From: Planctomycetaceae bacterium
GTDB taxonomy: Bacteria; Planctomycetota; Planctomycetia; Planctomycetales; Planctomycetaceae
Assembly (NCBI GenBank): GCA_016795145.1
Contig: JAEUII010000003.1
Location: 1-43,648 of the forward strand
Reading direction: 5' to 3'
DNA length: 43,648 bases
The notes under the pieces: generated by a model
Seen by the model: only the letters and a program-made list of their open reading frames with translations
Database searches by the model: none
What the model was told of the DNA's origin: nothing
Translations under genes and position numbers: made by a program
Shown: piece by piece, positions 26,242 through 35,264 of the stretch
Layout of the letters: every line of letters begins with the position of its first letter
Numbering within the stretch: position 1 is the stretch's first letter

Positions 26242-26272
26242 ATCGTCTGCGCAGTCGGAATTCTACGGAACG

Positions 26273-27226
26273 CTAACCGGGTGGTTCGCCTTCACGAATA
26301 ATCTGAACACGCGGATGTCTTGAAAGGACGCCAAGGTTCCGAGGGCTGCAGCTGTTCAGTCGCAACACTTCCAGATTTTCACACTTCAGCAGGGGAGACC
26401 AGTCGGAGATGCGATAACAGTTTTCCAGACTCAGGCTGCACAGAGATGGCATCGTTGCGACGGCACTCAGATCACTCAGCTCACTGCAATACTGAAACGC
26501 CAGCTCACGAAGTTGTTTGAGCCCTGTGAGTGGAGCAAGGTTCTGGATTCCACCATCCACCGCACTCAGAGATTCCAGCTTCGACAGCCCCTGAAATCCG
26601 TCGAGTGACTTATGTGAGTCACTGCGAAGAAATGCGGAGCGTAGTTCCTTCATATTTCGCAGGGGCCGATAGTCGCTGACCTGTCCGCCGTCGATCGAGA
26701 TCTTTCGAACGCCGGCCAGTTCAGAAAGTGCTTCAAGACTTTTCAGCCCATCTCCGGAAATCTCAAGCCTTCGCAGATTTCGCAGCGAACCAAGAGGCGT
26801 CAGGTCGTTCGTTCCAATTCCGGACAAGCTAAGAGTCGACAGGTCCGGGAGACTGTTCAGGAACGACAGCGTGGCTCCGTGCGGAAGTCGCGTCTGCAGA
26901 TGGGAAAGGCGTTTTAGTTTTGCGATAACATCCAGTGACGCAAGATCAATTTCCCAGCCAGCGAGATCGAGTGCGCGCAGATTTGAAAGCGACTGAATTG
27001 CTGACAGCGAAAGCGGCTTTCGCCGATACGGCCGCTTGTAGTCTGATGCCCACGTCACGCGATTATTCTGGACCGCTGGAATGTTCCAACCCAGCGCCAG
27101 TAGCTCGATCTTTCGAAGGCTGGCGATTTGTTCGGGCAACTCAGAAAACTCCAGATCGCCCAGGTCACACACGATCGCCCCGGAGGCAGCGATCTTCTGA
27201 ATTCGTTCAACAAGCGGATTAGTCAT
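26273..27226 (-). CDS. Cytoplasmic leucine-rich repeat protein
   Basis: 317 residues built of about ten 21-24-residue leucine-rich repeats, for example LSNLRALDLAGWEID, LPDLSTLSLSGIGTND and LRNLRRLEISGDGLKS. The consensus with D-x-x-x-L-x-x-L spacing resembles the internalin A/SDS22 type. No signal peptide, membrane segment or other domain is visible, so it should be a soluble protein-binding scaffold in the cytoplasm. The gene stands alone, separated from the next upstream gene by a strong terminator. Its partner cannot be predicted. Confidence 0.85.
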   Translation of the reverse strand: MTNPLVERIQKIAASGAIVCDLGDLEFSELPEQIASLRKIELLALGWNIPAVQNNRVTWASDYKRPYRRKPLSLSAIQSLSNLRALDLAGWEIDLASLDVIAKLKRLSHLQTRLPHGATLSFLNSLPDLSTLSLSGIGTNDLTPLGSLRNLRRLEISGDGLKSLEALSELAGVRKISIDGGQVSDYRPLRNMKELRSAFLRSDSHKSLDGFQGLSKLESLSAVDGGIQNLAPLTGLKQLRELAFQYCSELSDLSAVATMPSLCSLSLENCYRISDWSPLLKCENLEVLRLNSCSPRNLGVLSRHPRVQIIREGEPPG

Positions 27227-27247
27227 TGGGTGAAAGCCTCAAATGAA

Positions 27248-27279
27248 AACAGCCTGAAGGAGCAATCCTTCAGGCTGTT
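27248..27279 (-). terminator. Rho-independent terminator of the H1-like gene
   Basis: On the minus strand: AACAGCCTGAAGGA, loop TTGC, then TCCTTCAGGCTGTT, continuing TTCATT. The 14-bp stem with a tetraloop and a following T-stretch is a classic intrinsic terminator. It lies about 70 bp after the stop of the small basic protein gene and 22 bp before the start of the leucine-rich repeat gene. Confidence 0.85.
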
Positions 27280-27347
27280 GGCGATTCAAATCTCTGTCAC
27301 GGTCTGCATACAAAAATGCGAATACCATGACTGTCGATGGGAGTGTA

Positions 27348-27764
27348 TTAGCCCATCTGGAGAGCAGCAAGCTGCTTCAGAGCCTGCTGAGCGGCAGCGA
27401 CGTCGCCCTTGCAGTGCTGGAGCAGGGTCTTTGCAGCCTGCAACAGGGAGAAATCAACTCCCGCAGCTGCTGCGACGGCGGCCGGTGCAGCTGGCGCTGC
27501 TGCTGCCGGACGTCCTGGACGACGGCCTGAGCCAGAACCGACTGGACGTGGCTTCTTCTTCAGAGTGCGAGTCAGGCCGAGCTTCTTTCGAGCATTCGCG
27601 AAAGCAACCTGAACACTGGCGTTATTGAACTTTGCACCTGGGAATTTTTCCTTCAATGCTGTAATCACTTCCGGGCCACGGATGTCCTTGTTGGACTCAA
27701 CCAAAGCCCGAATTTCTGCGGAGACGTTGACTCCGTCTTTGCTTGCGGCGGCGCGCTTCGCCAT
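27348..27764 (-). CDS. Small basic histone H1-like or nucleoid protein with AT-hook-like linker
   Basis: 138 residues in three parts. Residues about 12-65 form a compact helical domain (VSAEIRALVESNKDIRGPEV, then KFPGAKFNNASVQVAFANA). It is followed by KKKPRPVGSGSGRRPGRP, in which PGRP resembles an AT-hook core, and an Ala/Pro run. The last 40 residues are an amphipathic helical domain (LLQAAKTLLQHCKGDVAAA). The basic linker and Ala/Pro/Lys bias suggest a DNA-binding chromosome protein; this is inference and I do not recognise a named family. A strong site (AGAGGAAA, 7 bp before ATG) and its own terminator suggest high, single-gene expression. Confidence 0.75.
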   Translation of the reverse strand: MAKRAAASKDGVNVSAEIRALVESNKDIRGPEVITALKEKFPGAKFNNASVQVAFANARKKLGLTRTLKKKPRPVGSGSGRRPGRPAAAAPAAPAAVAAAAGVDFSLLQAAKTLLQHCKGDVAAAQQALKQLAALQMG

Positions 27765-28266
27765 CTGCGTTTCCTCTTATCGTCAAGTTTACATTTGAGG
27801 TCCCGGATCAATTTGCGCCGGAACCAACAGACACTCTTCCTGAACCAAAACTGCATCCTGCATGGAGTCGGCAAACGATGCCAGACTCGACAATGTACGA
27901 CAGGTTCACAGACACTGCGGGTCTTTCGAAATCGAGAACTGGAGGTTCCACTCGAAGACTCTTCAATCCTGCACGACGGAGGTCATAGCATTCTGTATGC
28001 GGAAATTCAATCAGGTCTTCTGATGAATGACTCAAATTAGTATGACCCCGCCCCCACTTGTTCGCTTCCGGAAACACTATTTTCAGAAATGAGGCGAAGC
28101 GGGAACGGTGGTTCTCCTGCCGCGACATTCAACTCGCCACGACTCACCAGCAACACGCACGTCACCTTAGGAGTGCAAAAACTAATGGAGCCTGGTACAC
28201 GGTTTCTTGTAGCAGGAACTCTTCTAATCGCCCGTTGTAGGCCCCGTTTGAATTCAAACGCGTGAC
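27765..28266. other. Intergenic region with a 16-bp palindrome
   Basis: About 500 bp between the radical SAM gene stop and the H1-like gene start, both minus. It presumably holds the latter's promoter. A perfect palindrome CGTTTGAATTCAAACG lies at 28245-28260, 7 bp from the radical SAM stop, and may be a terminator or protein site. A 106-codon minus frame (27808-28128) has no recognisable motif and is not called. Confidence 0.5.
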
Positions 28267-30258
28267 CTATTCACGTCCACGAAGAGCATTCGAAATAAAG
28301 CGAGGAGAAACCGTTGTGCGAGGCACTTTTCCTTCGAACCACTCTCTGACATCGGCATCAATTCCGATTCCGTGCATGAAATTATAGATGCCCTTACTGA
28401 GTGCTCGTCCAAGCTTGTCGTGATCGACTCCTGTCGGGTCCACAAACTCAACGTCATTGCTCGCAAACGTGATCTCCGGCAAGGGTTTCAGTGTGACGCC
28501 ATAGTCCTGCGGCGCGAGTCCGACCGGGGAGTGAACGGTGCATGTGAAGCGATGGAAAAAGCCGCTGTGAATACAGCCGTTTTCAAAAAGCTGACGTACA
28601 TATTCAAGAGAATCGACGGTGTCCTGCAGAGTCTGTGTCGGAAACCCATACATGAGATAAGCGTGGACAAGAATGCCGTTGTCTGCGAAGGCTCGCGTCA
28701 CTCGTGCAACCTGAGCCACGGAAACGCCCTTCTTCATCAGTTTCAACAACCGATCCGAAGCGACTTCCAGACCCCCTGAGACGGCAATACAACCGCTCTC
28801 CGCCAGCAGCTGGCATAGCTCCGGCGTAAACGTTTTTTCAAACCGAATATTTCCCCACCAGGAAATCTGAATCCTGCGTCGCAATAATTCCTGTGCCAGT
28901 GACTCCAGTCCCTTAGGTGGGGCCGCTTCGTCAACAAAATGAAAACCCGTCTGTCCTGTTTGATCAACGATCTCTGTGATTCGATCGGCCAGCAGACTGG
29001 CGGCCGCCGTGTCATAACGAGAAATGTAATCGAGGCTAATGTCGCAGAAGCTGCACTTCTTCCAGTAACACCCATGCGCAATCGTCAGCTTATTCCAGCG
29101 GCCGTCTGACCACAGGCGATGCATGGGATTCAGGAGATCCAGAGTCGACAGATAAGCTCCAACATCCAGGCCATCCCAGTTCGGTGTACCAACCTGTGAA
29201 AACGGAACATCGGGTTCGGCATGATTTCGATAGATCACAGCTCCGGAATCGGCACAACGATGATAGGTCCGAACGAGCTGCTCTTCTGGACGACGCCCGG
29301 AAAGATGTTCGAGCATGGCGAGAATCGGACGTTCTCCGTCGTCCAGCATGACAAAATGAAAGTAGTCAAAGACTCGCGGTTCTTTCAGCTGCCGCAGTTC
29401 CGTATTGGCATAACCACCACCCAGTGCGATCCGAACATTTGGATGATGTTTGCGAATCGTTTGAGCAATTCGAAAGGCAGCATAGACTGTCCCGGGAAAC
29501 GGTACCGTGATCAGAACCACGTCTGGCTCGTGCTTTCTGATTGCGTCCAGTGTCAGTTGCTCCAGGGTTCTGTCGAGCGATGTTGGTGGAGCGGTCAGTG
29601 CCTGATGTAGCGGCTCGAAGGTAGGCTGACTCTGAGCCAGCGACTCGGCGTATCGAACAAACTCGAACCGTTCGTCGACAGCATCACGAATCACGTCCGC
29701 CAGGTCACTCAGATACAGAGTACAGAAGTGCCTTGCTTTGTCCTGAACCCCGAGCACACCAAAAGCCCAGAGCAACGGATCATCACCGGTTTCCGGATCC
29801 GCTTCGAATCGATCCAGTGCCTCGAACCGTGGCCCTTCAGGAAGAAATGTCCGCGTGACAATGCGATGGGCAAGCGTCGGATCCGTTCCCTGAAGGAACC
29901 GAATCACTCGATCAATCGTCGATTCGTAGCGATCAAACTGTTTTAGGAAGTTTCGAACCGAGGGCGATTTTCCGGCTCGAACATTCGTCGTCTCACTGGC
30001 CTCGCTTCGAACCGAGTGAAGTCCCTGCTGACTAAGCACCGAAAGCACCAAGCCATGTGCCAGGTCGGCCTGAACTGCGCGAACTTTGCGTGACCGAAGG
30101 AAGCCGGTGAGGTATGCGGTTGAAGGGTAGGGAGTATTGAGTTGTGTCATTGGCGGAATCAGCGACAGCACGCATCCGTCAAATCGAAACTCGGTTCCTT
30201 CTTCAGCAGGTTGAACAACAGGCAGACTCACGCGGGCATCACCTTCAGTCCGGCGCAA
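28267..30258 (-). CDS. B12-binding-domain radical SAM protein with CX4CX2C cluster motif
   Basis: 663 residues. The N-terminal part contains IPPMTQLNTPYPSTAYL and a cobalamin-binding-like Rossmann region (about 225-330, with VVLITVPFPGT and RIALGGGYANTEL). The radical SAM core follows with HGCYWKKCSFCD, where Cys397, Cys402 and Cys405 bind the 4Fe-4S cluster. SGGLEVASDRLLKLMKKGV and AYLMYGFPTQT fit the radical SAM barrel. The cluster spacing is CX4CX2C, not the usual CX3CX2C. Many relatives are methyltransferases or cyclases, but the substrate is unknown. The start is TTG at 30258; GTG at 30231 is possible. It follows the LarA-like gene by 54 bp. Confidence 0.88.
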   Translation of the reverse strand: MRRTEGDARVSLPVVQPAEEGTEFRFDGCVLSLIPPMTQLNTPYPSTAYLTGFLRSRKVRAVQADLAHGLVLSVLSQQGLHSVRSEASETTNVRAGKSPSVRNFLKQFDRYESTIDRVIRFLQGTDPTLAHRIVTRTFLPEGPRFEALDRFEADPETGDDPLLWAFGVLGVQDKARHFCTLYLSDLADVIRDAVDERFEFVRYAESLAQSQPTFEPLHQALTAPPTSLDRTLEQLTLDAIRKHEPDVVLITVPFPGTVYAAFRIAQTIRKHHPNVRIALGGGYANTELRQLKEPRVFDYFHFVMLDDGERPILAMLEHLSGRRPEEQLVRTYHRCADSGAVIYRNHAEPDVPFSQVGTPNWDGLDVGAYLSTLDLLNPMHRLWSDGRWNKLTIAHGCYWKKCSFCDISLDYISRYDTAAASLLADRITEIVDQTGQTGFHFVDEAAPPKGLESLAQELLRRRIQISWWGNIRFEKTFTPELCQLLAESGCIAVSGGLEVASDRLLKLMKKGVSVAQVARVTRAFADNGILVHAYLMYGFPTQTLQDTVDSLEYVRQLFENGCIHSGFFHRFTCTVHSPVGLAPQDYGVTLKPLPEITFASNDVEFVDPTGVDHDKLGRALSKGIYNFMHGIGIDADVREWFEGKVPRTTVSPRFISNALRGRE

Positions 30259-30312
30259 ACAGGAACGTTGGGTTCCAGCATTGCTCTTCGAAACATGATC
30301 TCACATCGATCT

Positions 30313-31584
30313 TCAATGAGCATTCTCAACATCGGCTAGCCAGCCATCAGTATCAAAGGGAAATGCATACGGCTTGCCAGACAGCTCCATCTTTGGCGAA
30401 CGTCGAACGTCTTCGAAGTAGGCCTCTGAAACTCGAACGCGTGACAGGTGCAGAGTATTCGCGATCTGAATGACGCGGGCTTTCTCCGGTAGAATCATAC
30501 CAATCGTCGTGAGTGCGGCTTCGACGGCTTCTTTGTCCGTTTCAAACGTGATGGGAATCATCGCGGCTTCCGGATGATTCCCCGTAATGCAGTTGATCCG
30601 CGTGATGACTGGATCAACCTGCTCCACACAGCGTCGCGTCGTGAACTCGGCAAGTCCGATCCCGGTTCCATTGCCGTAACTTTCCTTCGTCAGGCCTCGC
30701 ACAAAGATTCGTCGACATCGTACCGAATCAAGGGGCGTCGCCGCATGATCATTGAACTTCCGACCAATCACGTTGGCATCCATTCCGACGCCGCTGATGT
30801 TCTTTCCTATGCGATCGACGATCAGCAGATCAACATCAGAAAATGGAAGACGGGGAAGCCAGTCATTCGCAAGCTTCAGCAGCTCAGGTTCCCGGGTTGC
30901 AAAATTCTGCGGAGCCACCGCTTCGATCAGTGCCGTTTCATCGGATGCGTTTTCCAGAATGGCCATGCCGCCACAGACGTGGCAGACTTCGAGAACTCGT
31001 TCTGCAACAGCCGCGATGATCTCTGGAAAACTCATCGTCAGAATTCCGGCGTGATACACCAGCGCTCCCGCGTGCTTTCCGAGACCGATCAGCATCATCT
31101 TGTGCAGGCCGGATTCGACAGGACCGACAAAACGCGTATGAGGCTTAACGCGATTGACGACAAACACATGATCCGCTTCCGATGCGTAGCGGTCGAAGTG
31201 AACGGGAAGACCATTGCTGGTTTCGGCAACGACGACCGTTTCCATTGTGGCGCGGATCGGAACGCCAACTGATTCCTCCGTGACACCAAGACTGGCCAGC
31301 ATTTTGACCTGGCCTTCCACCGTTCCACCGCCATGGCTGCCCATCGCCGGAACAAGAAATGGCATCGCTCCCAATTGCTTAAAGTGCGACGCGATCTCTC
31401 GCAGGATGATATGAATGTTGGCGATCCCGCGACTTCCCGCCGTAATCGCCACGGTCTGTCCAGGACGAATACGATCCTGCAGTTTCAGCGTGGCCATCTG
31501 CTGCTGCACGGCTTCAGGAATGTTCTCCAGAGAAGGAGAATCGAATCGCTGAAGGACATCACACATGAGTGGAAACTGTGACAC
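30313..31584 (-). CDS. LarA-like (DUF2088) protein, lactate racemase superfamily
   Basis: 423 residues, starting at a GTG with AGGA 6 bp upstream. The N-terminal half resembles the DUF2088 domain of LarA (RPGQTVAITAGSRGIAN, then VPAMGSHGGGTVEGQ and HVFVVNRVKPHTRFVGPVES, HKMMLIGLGKHAG). LarA enzymes use a nickel-pincer cofactor for 2-hydroxyacid racemisation or epimerisation. Histidines and the lysine in HKMM..GKHAG are candidate cofactor residues, but I cannot align them surely with the LarA lysine. No larB, larC or larE genes are nearby. It lies between the DUF1501 and radical SAM genes on the same strand; substrate unknown. Confidence 0.7.
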   Translation of the reverse strand: MSQFPLMCDVLQRFDSPSLENIPEAVQQQMATLKLQDRIRPGQTVAITAGSRGIANIHIILREIASHFKQLGAMPFLVPAMGSHGGGTVEGQVKMLASLGVTEESVGVPIRATMETVVVAETSNGLPVHFDRYASEADHVFVVNRVKPHTRFVGPVESGLHKMMLIGLGKHAGALVYHAGILTMSFPEIIAAVAERVLEVCHVCGGMAILENASDETALIEAVAPQNFATREPELLKLANDWLPRLPFSDVDLLIVDRIGKNISGVGMDANVIGRKFNDHAATPLDSVRCRRIFVRGLTKESYGNGTGIGLAEFTTRRCVEQVDPVITRINCITGNHPEAAMIPITFETDKEAVEAALTTIGMILPEKARVIQIANTLHLSRVRVSEAYFEDVRRSPKMELSGKPYAFPFDTDGWLADVENAH

Positions 31585-31644
31585 GTTGAATCCTGAATGG
31601 TGGTGGTTCGGGTGGGATCTGCTGGTAGTCGGCTGATTCTATCT

Positions 31645-31717
31645 CAACCCGCTGCGTCAGCGAGGGATCGATGGCATTACCATGGTGATTTTGATCCCTC
31701 ACTGACGTGTCGGGTTG
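31645..31717. repeat. CAACCCG...CGGGTTG inverted repeat, copy 2
   Basis: Arms CAACCCGCTGCGTCAGCGAG and CTCACTGACGTGTCGGGTTG, extended by GGATC/GATCC. It pairs better than copy 1 at 16053-16123, and the loop is different. It is located between the stop of the DUF1501 gene and the start of the LarA-like gene. Confidence 0.85.
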
Positions 31718-31733
31718 TGAAATAGCGACGTCA

Positions 31734-33119
31734 TCAAACAATCTCATGAATCACTCGGCCGGCCACATCGGTCAGTCGGAAGTCTCGACCAGCATAGCGG
31801 TAGGTCAGTTGTTCGTGGTCAATGCCAAGAAGATGCAGCATCGTGGCATGCAGATCATGGATGTGAACGCGATTCTGAATGGCTCGAAAACCAAACTCAT
31901 CGGTTTCGCCGTACGTCATTCCCCCGCGGACGCCACCGCCCGCAAGCCAGGTGGTGAACCCATAATGATTGTGATCGCGCCCTGAACCGTTTTCTGACGT
32001 TGGCGTTCGTCCAAATTCACCGCCCCACAGGATCAGAGTCTCCTCCAGCATGCCTCGCTGCTTCAGATCTTTCAGCAGAGCCGCGATCGGCCGATCAATC
32101 GCGCGACTCAGGTTACGTGCCGCATTGTTGTGATCGCTGTGAGTATCCCAGGGCTGGCCGTCACCATAATACACCTGAACGAATCGAACGCCTCGTTCAC
32201 TCAGACGCCGTGCCAGCAGACAGCCGTTCGCGAAGTGCCCTTCGCCGTACATGTCTCGCGTGGCTTTCGTTTCAAGGTTCAGATCAAACGCATCTGTCGC
32301 TGTGAACTGCATGCGGAAGGCCGTTTCCATCGCCTGCAATCGACCTTCGTACTGGCTGTCGGGTCCCGTTCGTTCCAGCTGGTGTTTGTTCAGCCGAGCC
32401 ATCAGGTTCACCTGAGCTCGCTGAGCTTCCATCGTGGTCGATGGGTTCTTGAGAAACGGGATCAGTTTGTCAGGGACCGGATCAGCGTGATTGATATACG
32501 TGCCCTGATGAGATCCCGGCAGGAAAGCACTTGTCCAAAGGATCGAGAACCTGACGGGCTTGCCGGGGCAAAGCACAACGTACGCAGGAAGGTTTGCATT
32601 CTCGCTGCCAAGCCCGTACGAAAGCCATGAACCCATGCTCGGGCGAGTCGGCAAGATCGTTCCGTTGTTCATCAACAGCAGCGCGGGACCGTGATTGGGA
32701 TTATCCGTGTACGTTGATCGAAGCACACAAATGTCGTCGATGCATTCGGACGTCAGCGGCAGCAGCTCACTAACAGGAAGACCACTCTCACCGCACTGAC
32801 GAAACCGAAACGGTGAAGGCAGAAGCCCGGCTGTCTTTCGTTCAGTCCGAAGATCGGCTTCAGGAGGACGCTGGCCGGCGTACTTCACCAGCGCGGGCTT
32901 TGGATCGAAATAGTCTCCCTGAAACGGACCTCCATTCATGAACAGATGGATGACTCGTTTTGCCTTGCCCGGAAAGTGCGACGGTCGAACGTCGCCGGAT
33001 GCCTGTTGGCTCATCGCGGCCAGAAGCCCCAGAGCACCCGCACCGCCACCCATGCGCTGAATCAGGTGGCGACGAGACAGAACATCAGCTTCGCGAAATG
33101 CGAAATCGTGCGTCTGCAT
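31734..33119 (-). CDS. DUF1501 Tat-exported protein
   Basis: 461 residues. A twin-arginine start, [20 protein letters not shown], directs folded export. The body is the DUF1501 family, related to alkaline phosphatase/sulfatase folds: [33 protein letters not shown], then [23 protein letters not shown] near the end, and a C-terminal [15 protein letters not shown]. Planctomycetes have dozens of these proteins, normally encoded next to a DUF1549/DUF1553 partner. Here the adjacent genes are LarA-like and gatB. AAGGAGG lies 4 bp before the ATG, a strong site. Confidence 0.93.
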   Translation of the reverse strand: MQTHDFAFREADVLSRRHLIQRMGGGAGALGLLAAMSQQASGDVRPSHFPGKAKRVIHLFMNGGPFQGDYFDPKPALVKYAGQRPPEADLRTERKTAGLLPSPFRFRQCGESGLPVSELLPLTSECIDDICVLRSTYTDNPNHGPALLLMNNGTILPTRPSMGSWLSYGLGSENANLPAYVVLCPGKPVRFSILWTSAFLPGSHQGTYINHADPVPDKLIPFLKNPSTTMEAQRAQVNLMARLNKHQLERTGPDSQYEGRLQAMETAFRMQFTATDAFDLNLETKATRDMYGEGHFANGCLLARRLSERGVRFVQVYYGDGQPWDTHSDHNNAARNLSRAIDRPIAALLKDLKQRGMLEETLILWGGEFGRTPTSENGSGRDHNHYGFTTWLAGGGVRGGMTYGETDEFGFRAIQNRVHIHDLHATMLHLLGIDHEQLTYRYAGRDFRLTDVAGRVIHEIV

Positions 33120-33274
33120 GGTGCCTCCTTAAGACAAACTTCGGGACGAGTGTTTCCGGTGAATGCTCGAACTTCAAACAGCCTACACGACTTTCCGGCT
33201 GGCGACTATACTGCCCCGCAGCGCAAATCAAAACGCGATCATTTCCTGGGTGCAGTTATTCACAAGACCGGTTC

Positions 33275-34789
33275 ATGTCGAAGCCCGAATATTCCATCGT
33301 TATTGGTCTCGAAGTTCATACTCAGCTGAAGACTCAGTCGAAGCTCTTCTGCGGCTGCTCGACGGAGTTTCGTCCGGACGAACCGAATACTCAGACGTGC
33401 CCTGTGTGTCTCGGCCTTCCCGGTGCGCTTCCGGTTATGAATCAGGAAGCCTTTCGGCTGTCGCTGATGACGGGCCTCGCGCTGAACTGCGAGATTGCTC
33501 ATGAGACGCGATGGGATCGCAAGCAATACTATTACCCGGACCTTCCCAAAGCGTATCAGATCAGCCAGTACGATCAGCCGTTCAGCGCAAAAGGATGGCT
33601 GGATGTTCCGCCGGAGAAGCCGGATGGCCAGCCGACTCGAATTCGTATCACGCGCGCTCATCTGGAAGAAGATGCTGGCAAGAATGTTCATGACGAATCC
33701 GGTCGAGGCGCGGACAGCGGTGTGGACCTGAATCGAACAGGAACGCCTCTTCTGGAAATCGTCAGTGAGCCCGACATTCGTTCGGCCGCGGAAGCTCGAC
33801 GTTATCTGGAATCCCTGCGCACTCTGCTGCTGTTTCTGGGAGTGTCCGACTGCAACATGCAGGAAGGCAGTCTTCGCTGTGACGCGAACGTGAACCTTCA
33901 CGTGCGGGGCACGGATGGCTCGATAGTGGCGACTCCGATCGTCGAGCTGAAGAACATGAACAGCTTTCGCAACGTCGAGCTGGCGATCGAATATGAAGTT
34001 CGTCGGCAGCTGCAGCAGTTCATGAAGACAGGTCAGAAGAAGGGCGATGTCCCCAAGCAGACTCGCGGCTGGGATGCAGAACGGGGAGAGACGTTTACTC
34101 AGCGAGAAAAAGAAGAGTCTTCGGACTATCGCTACTTCCCTGATCCCGACCTCCAGCCGGTCGTTGTCACTCAGGAAGAGATCGAAGCGATTCGTCGGAT
34201 CCTGCCTGAGACACCAGCGGCGAAGCGAGTTCGATTTTGTACTCAGCTGGGACTGAGTGAATACGATGCCGACGTGATCCTCGACCAGGGCCCTGAACTC
34301 ACCGGATGGTTTGAAGACGTTGCGACACTGTGTGGCGATGGAAAGACAGCCGCCAACTGGGTGACTCAGGACATTCTGCGAGACATGAAGTCCCGTGCAT
34401 TGACCATCACGGGATTTCCGATCACTGCTCCAGTTCTTGGAACGTTGTTGAAAGCCATCACATCGGATCGCATCACCACGAAGAGTGCTCGCGATGTGTA
34501 TGCAACGCTGCTTCGATCAGCGGATGCCGCGGAGTCCATCACGGTTGAAGACATCGATCGAATCATCAAAGAGCAGGGACTGGAGATCGTCCGTGACACA
34601 GGTGCTTTGGATCAGGCCATTCAGACAGTGATCAGCGCGAAGCCGGAAGCTGTGCGAGACTTCCTGAACGGCAAACAGGCGGCTGTCGGACCACTGATCG
34701 GCATGATCATGAAGCAGGTTGCTGGAGCGGATCCAAAGCAAGTCCGCGAACGCCTCCTCGCCGCCATCGAAGCCACTCGCCCAGCGTAG
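33275..34789 (+). CDS. gatB: Aspartyl/glutamyl-tRNA amidotransferase subunit B
   Basis: 504 residues. GatB phosphorylates Glu-tRNA(Gln) or Asp-tRNA(Asn) and amidates the activated ester using ammonia from GatA within the GatCAB complex. Signatures: [20 protein letters not shown], the zinc-site cysteines CGC and [62 protein letters not shown] and [13 protein letters not shown] GatB/YqeY tail domain follows (about 365-504). The start at 33275 is set by the family; an in-frame extension upstream lies across the DUF1501 gene. gatA and gatC are not in this window. Confidence 0.98.
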   Translation: MSKPEYSIVIGLEVHTQLKTQSKLFCGCSTEFRPDEPNTQTCPVCLGLPGALPVMNQEAFRLSLMTGLALNCEIAHETRWDRKQYYYPDLPKAYQISQYDQPFSAKGWLDVPPEKPDGQPTRIRITRAHLEEDAGKNVHDESGRGADSGVDLNRTGTPLLEIVSEPDIRSAAEARRYLESLRTLLLFLGVSDCNMQEGSLRCDANVNLHVRGTDGSIVATPIVELKNMNSFRNVELAIEYEVRRQLQQFMKTGQKKGDVPKQTRGWDAERGETFTQREKEESSDYRYFPDPDLQPVVVTQEEIEAIRRILPETPAAKRVRFCTQLGLSEYDADVILDQGPELTGWFEDVATLCGDGKTAANWVTQDILRDMKSRALTITGFPITAPVLGTLLKAITSDRITTKSARDVYATLLRSADAAESITVEDIDRIIKEQGLEIVRDTGALDQAIQTVISAKPEAVRDFLNGKQAAVGPLIGMIMKQVAGADPKQVRERLLAAIEATRPA

Positions 34790-34809
34790 AACGGCTGTCC
34801 TCAGCCGTT
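34790..34809. repeat. TCCT-loop 20-bp hairpin, copy 3
   Basis: AACGGCTG-TCCT-CAGCCGTT, a perfect 8-bp stem starting at the end of the gatB stop codon region. It may serve as the gatB terminator, though no T-run follows. It belongs to the same family as 25670 and 25756. Confidence 0.8.
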
Positions 34810-34846
34810 CCCTCGCTCTGATTGCGATCCCGCATATGGGCAAATA

Positions 34847-35072
34847 AAGGCGAGCGGGGCGACGTAAGTCCCCTGATTGCGTTTCTTCCCGTTACAACGA
34901 CCGGCGGATTATGGTTTTGTCTGTATTCGGTGCGGTCCTTTGAAGCGATTCAGGCCCGGCAGGCGGTCTTGACTGCGCTTGATTAGTGTTCATTAGTGGT
35001 TACCAAATGGTGTTTGAGTACAAGTCGCACACCGGAGCGTTGACACACGCGTTGATACACTCCGCTCGCCGA
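34847..35072 (+). repeat. Repeat block downstream of gatB
   Basis: 34847-34881 is the AAGGCGAGCGGGGCGACGTA unit with one base changed from the 18-kb copies. About 140 bp later, at 35028-35072, GCACACCGGAGCGTTGACAC and ACTCCGCTCG match the shorter ACCGGAGCGTTCACACACTC at 18252. The two units thus occur in the same order and similar spacing at both loci. The rest of 34810-35264 contains no gene I can support. Confidence 0.7.
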
Positions 35073-35264
35073 GAAGGATGGAGTTGGCTACATCAGCTTG
35101 TCGGCGAGCATCTTCCCGCAGTTTCAGCCGATCAACGGCGTCGTCTCGTCGGCGTTCATTCAGTCTGAAAGCCCGGAACAGCAATCGGCTCTTGTTTCGT
35201 GTTCACGAAGCATGGTACATCCCTATGGGGGAACTTTTCCTTCCACTCTCGTAGGCAGAAATTC

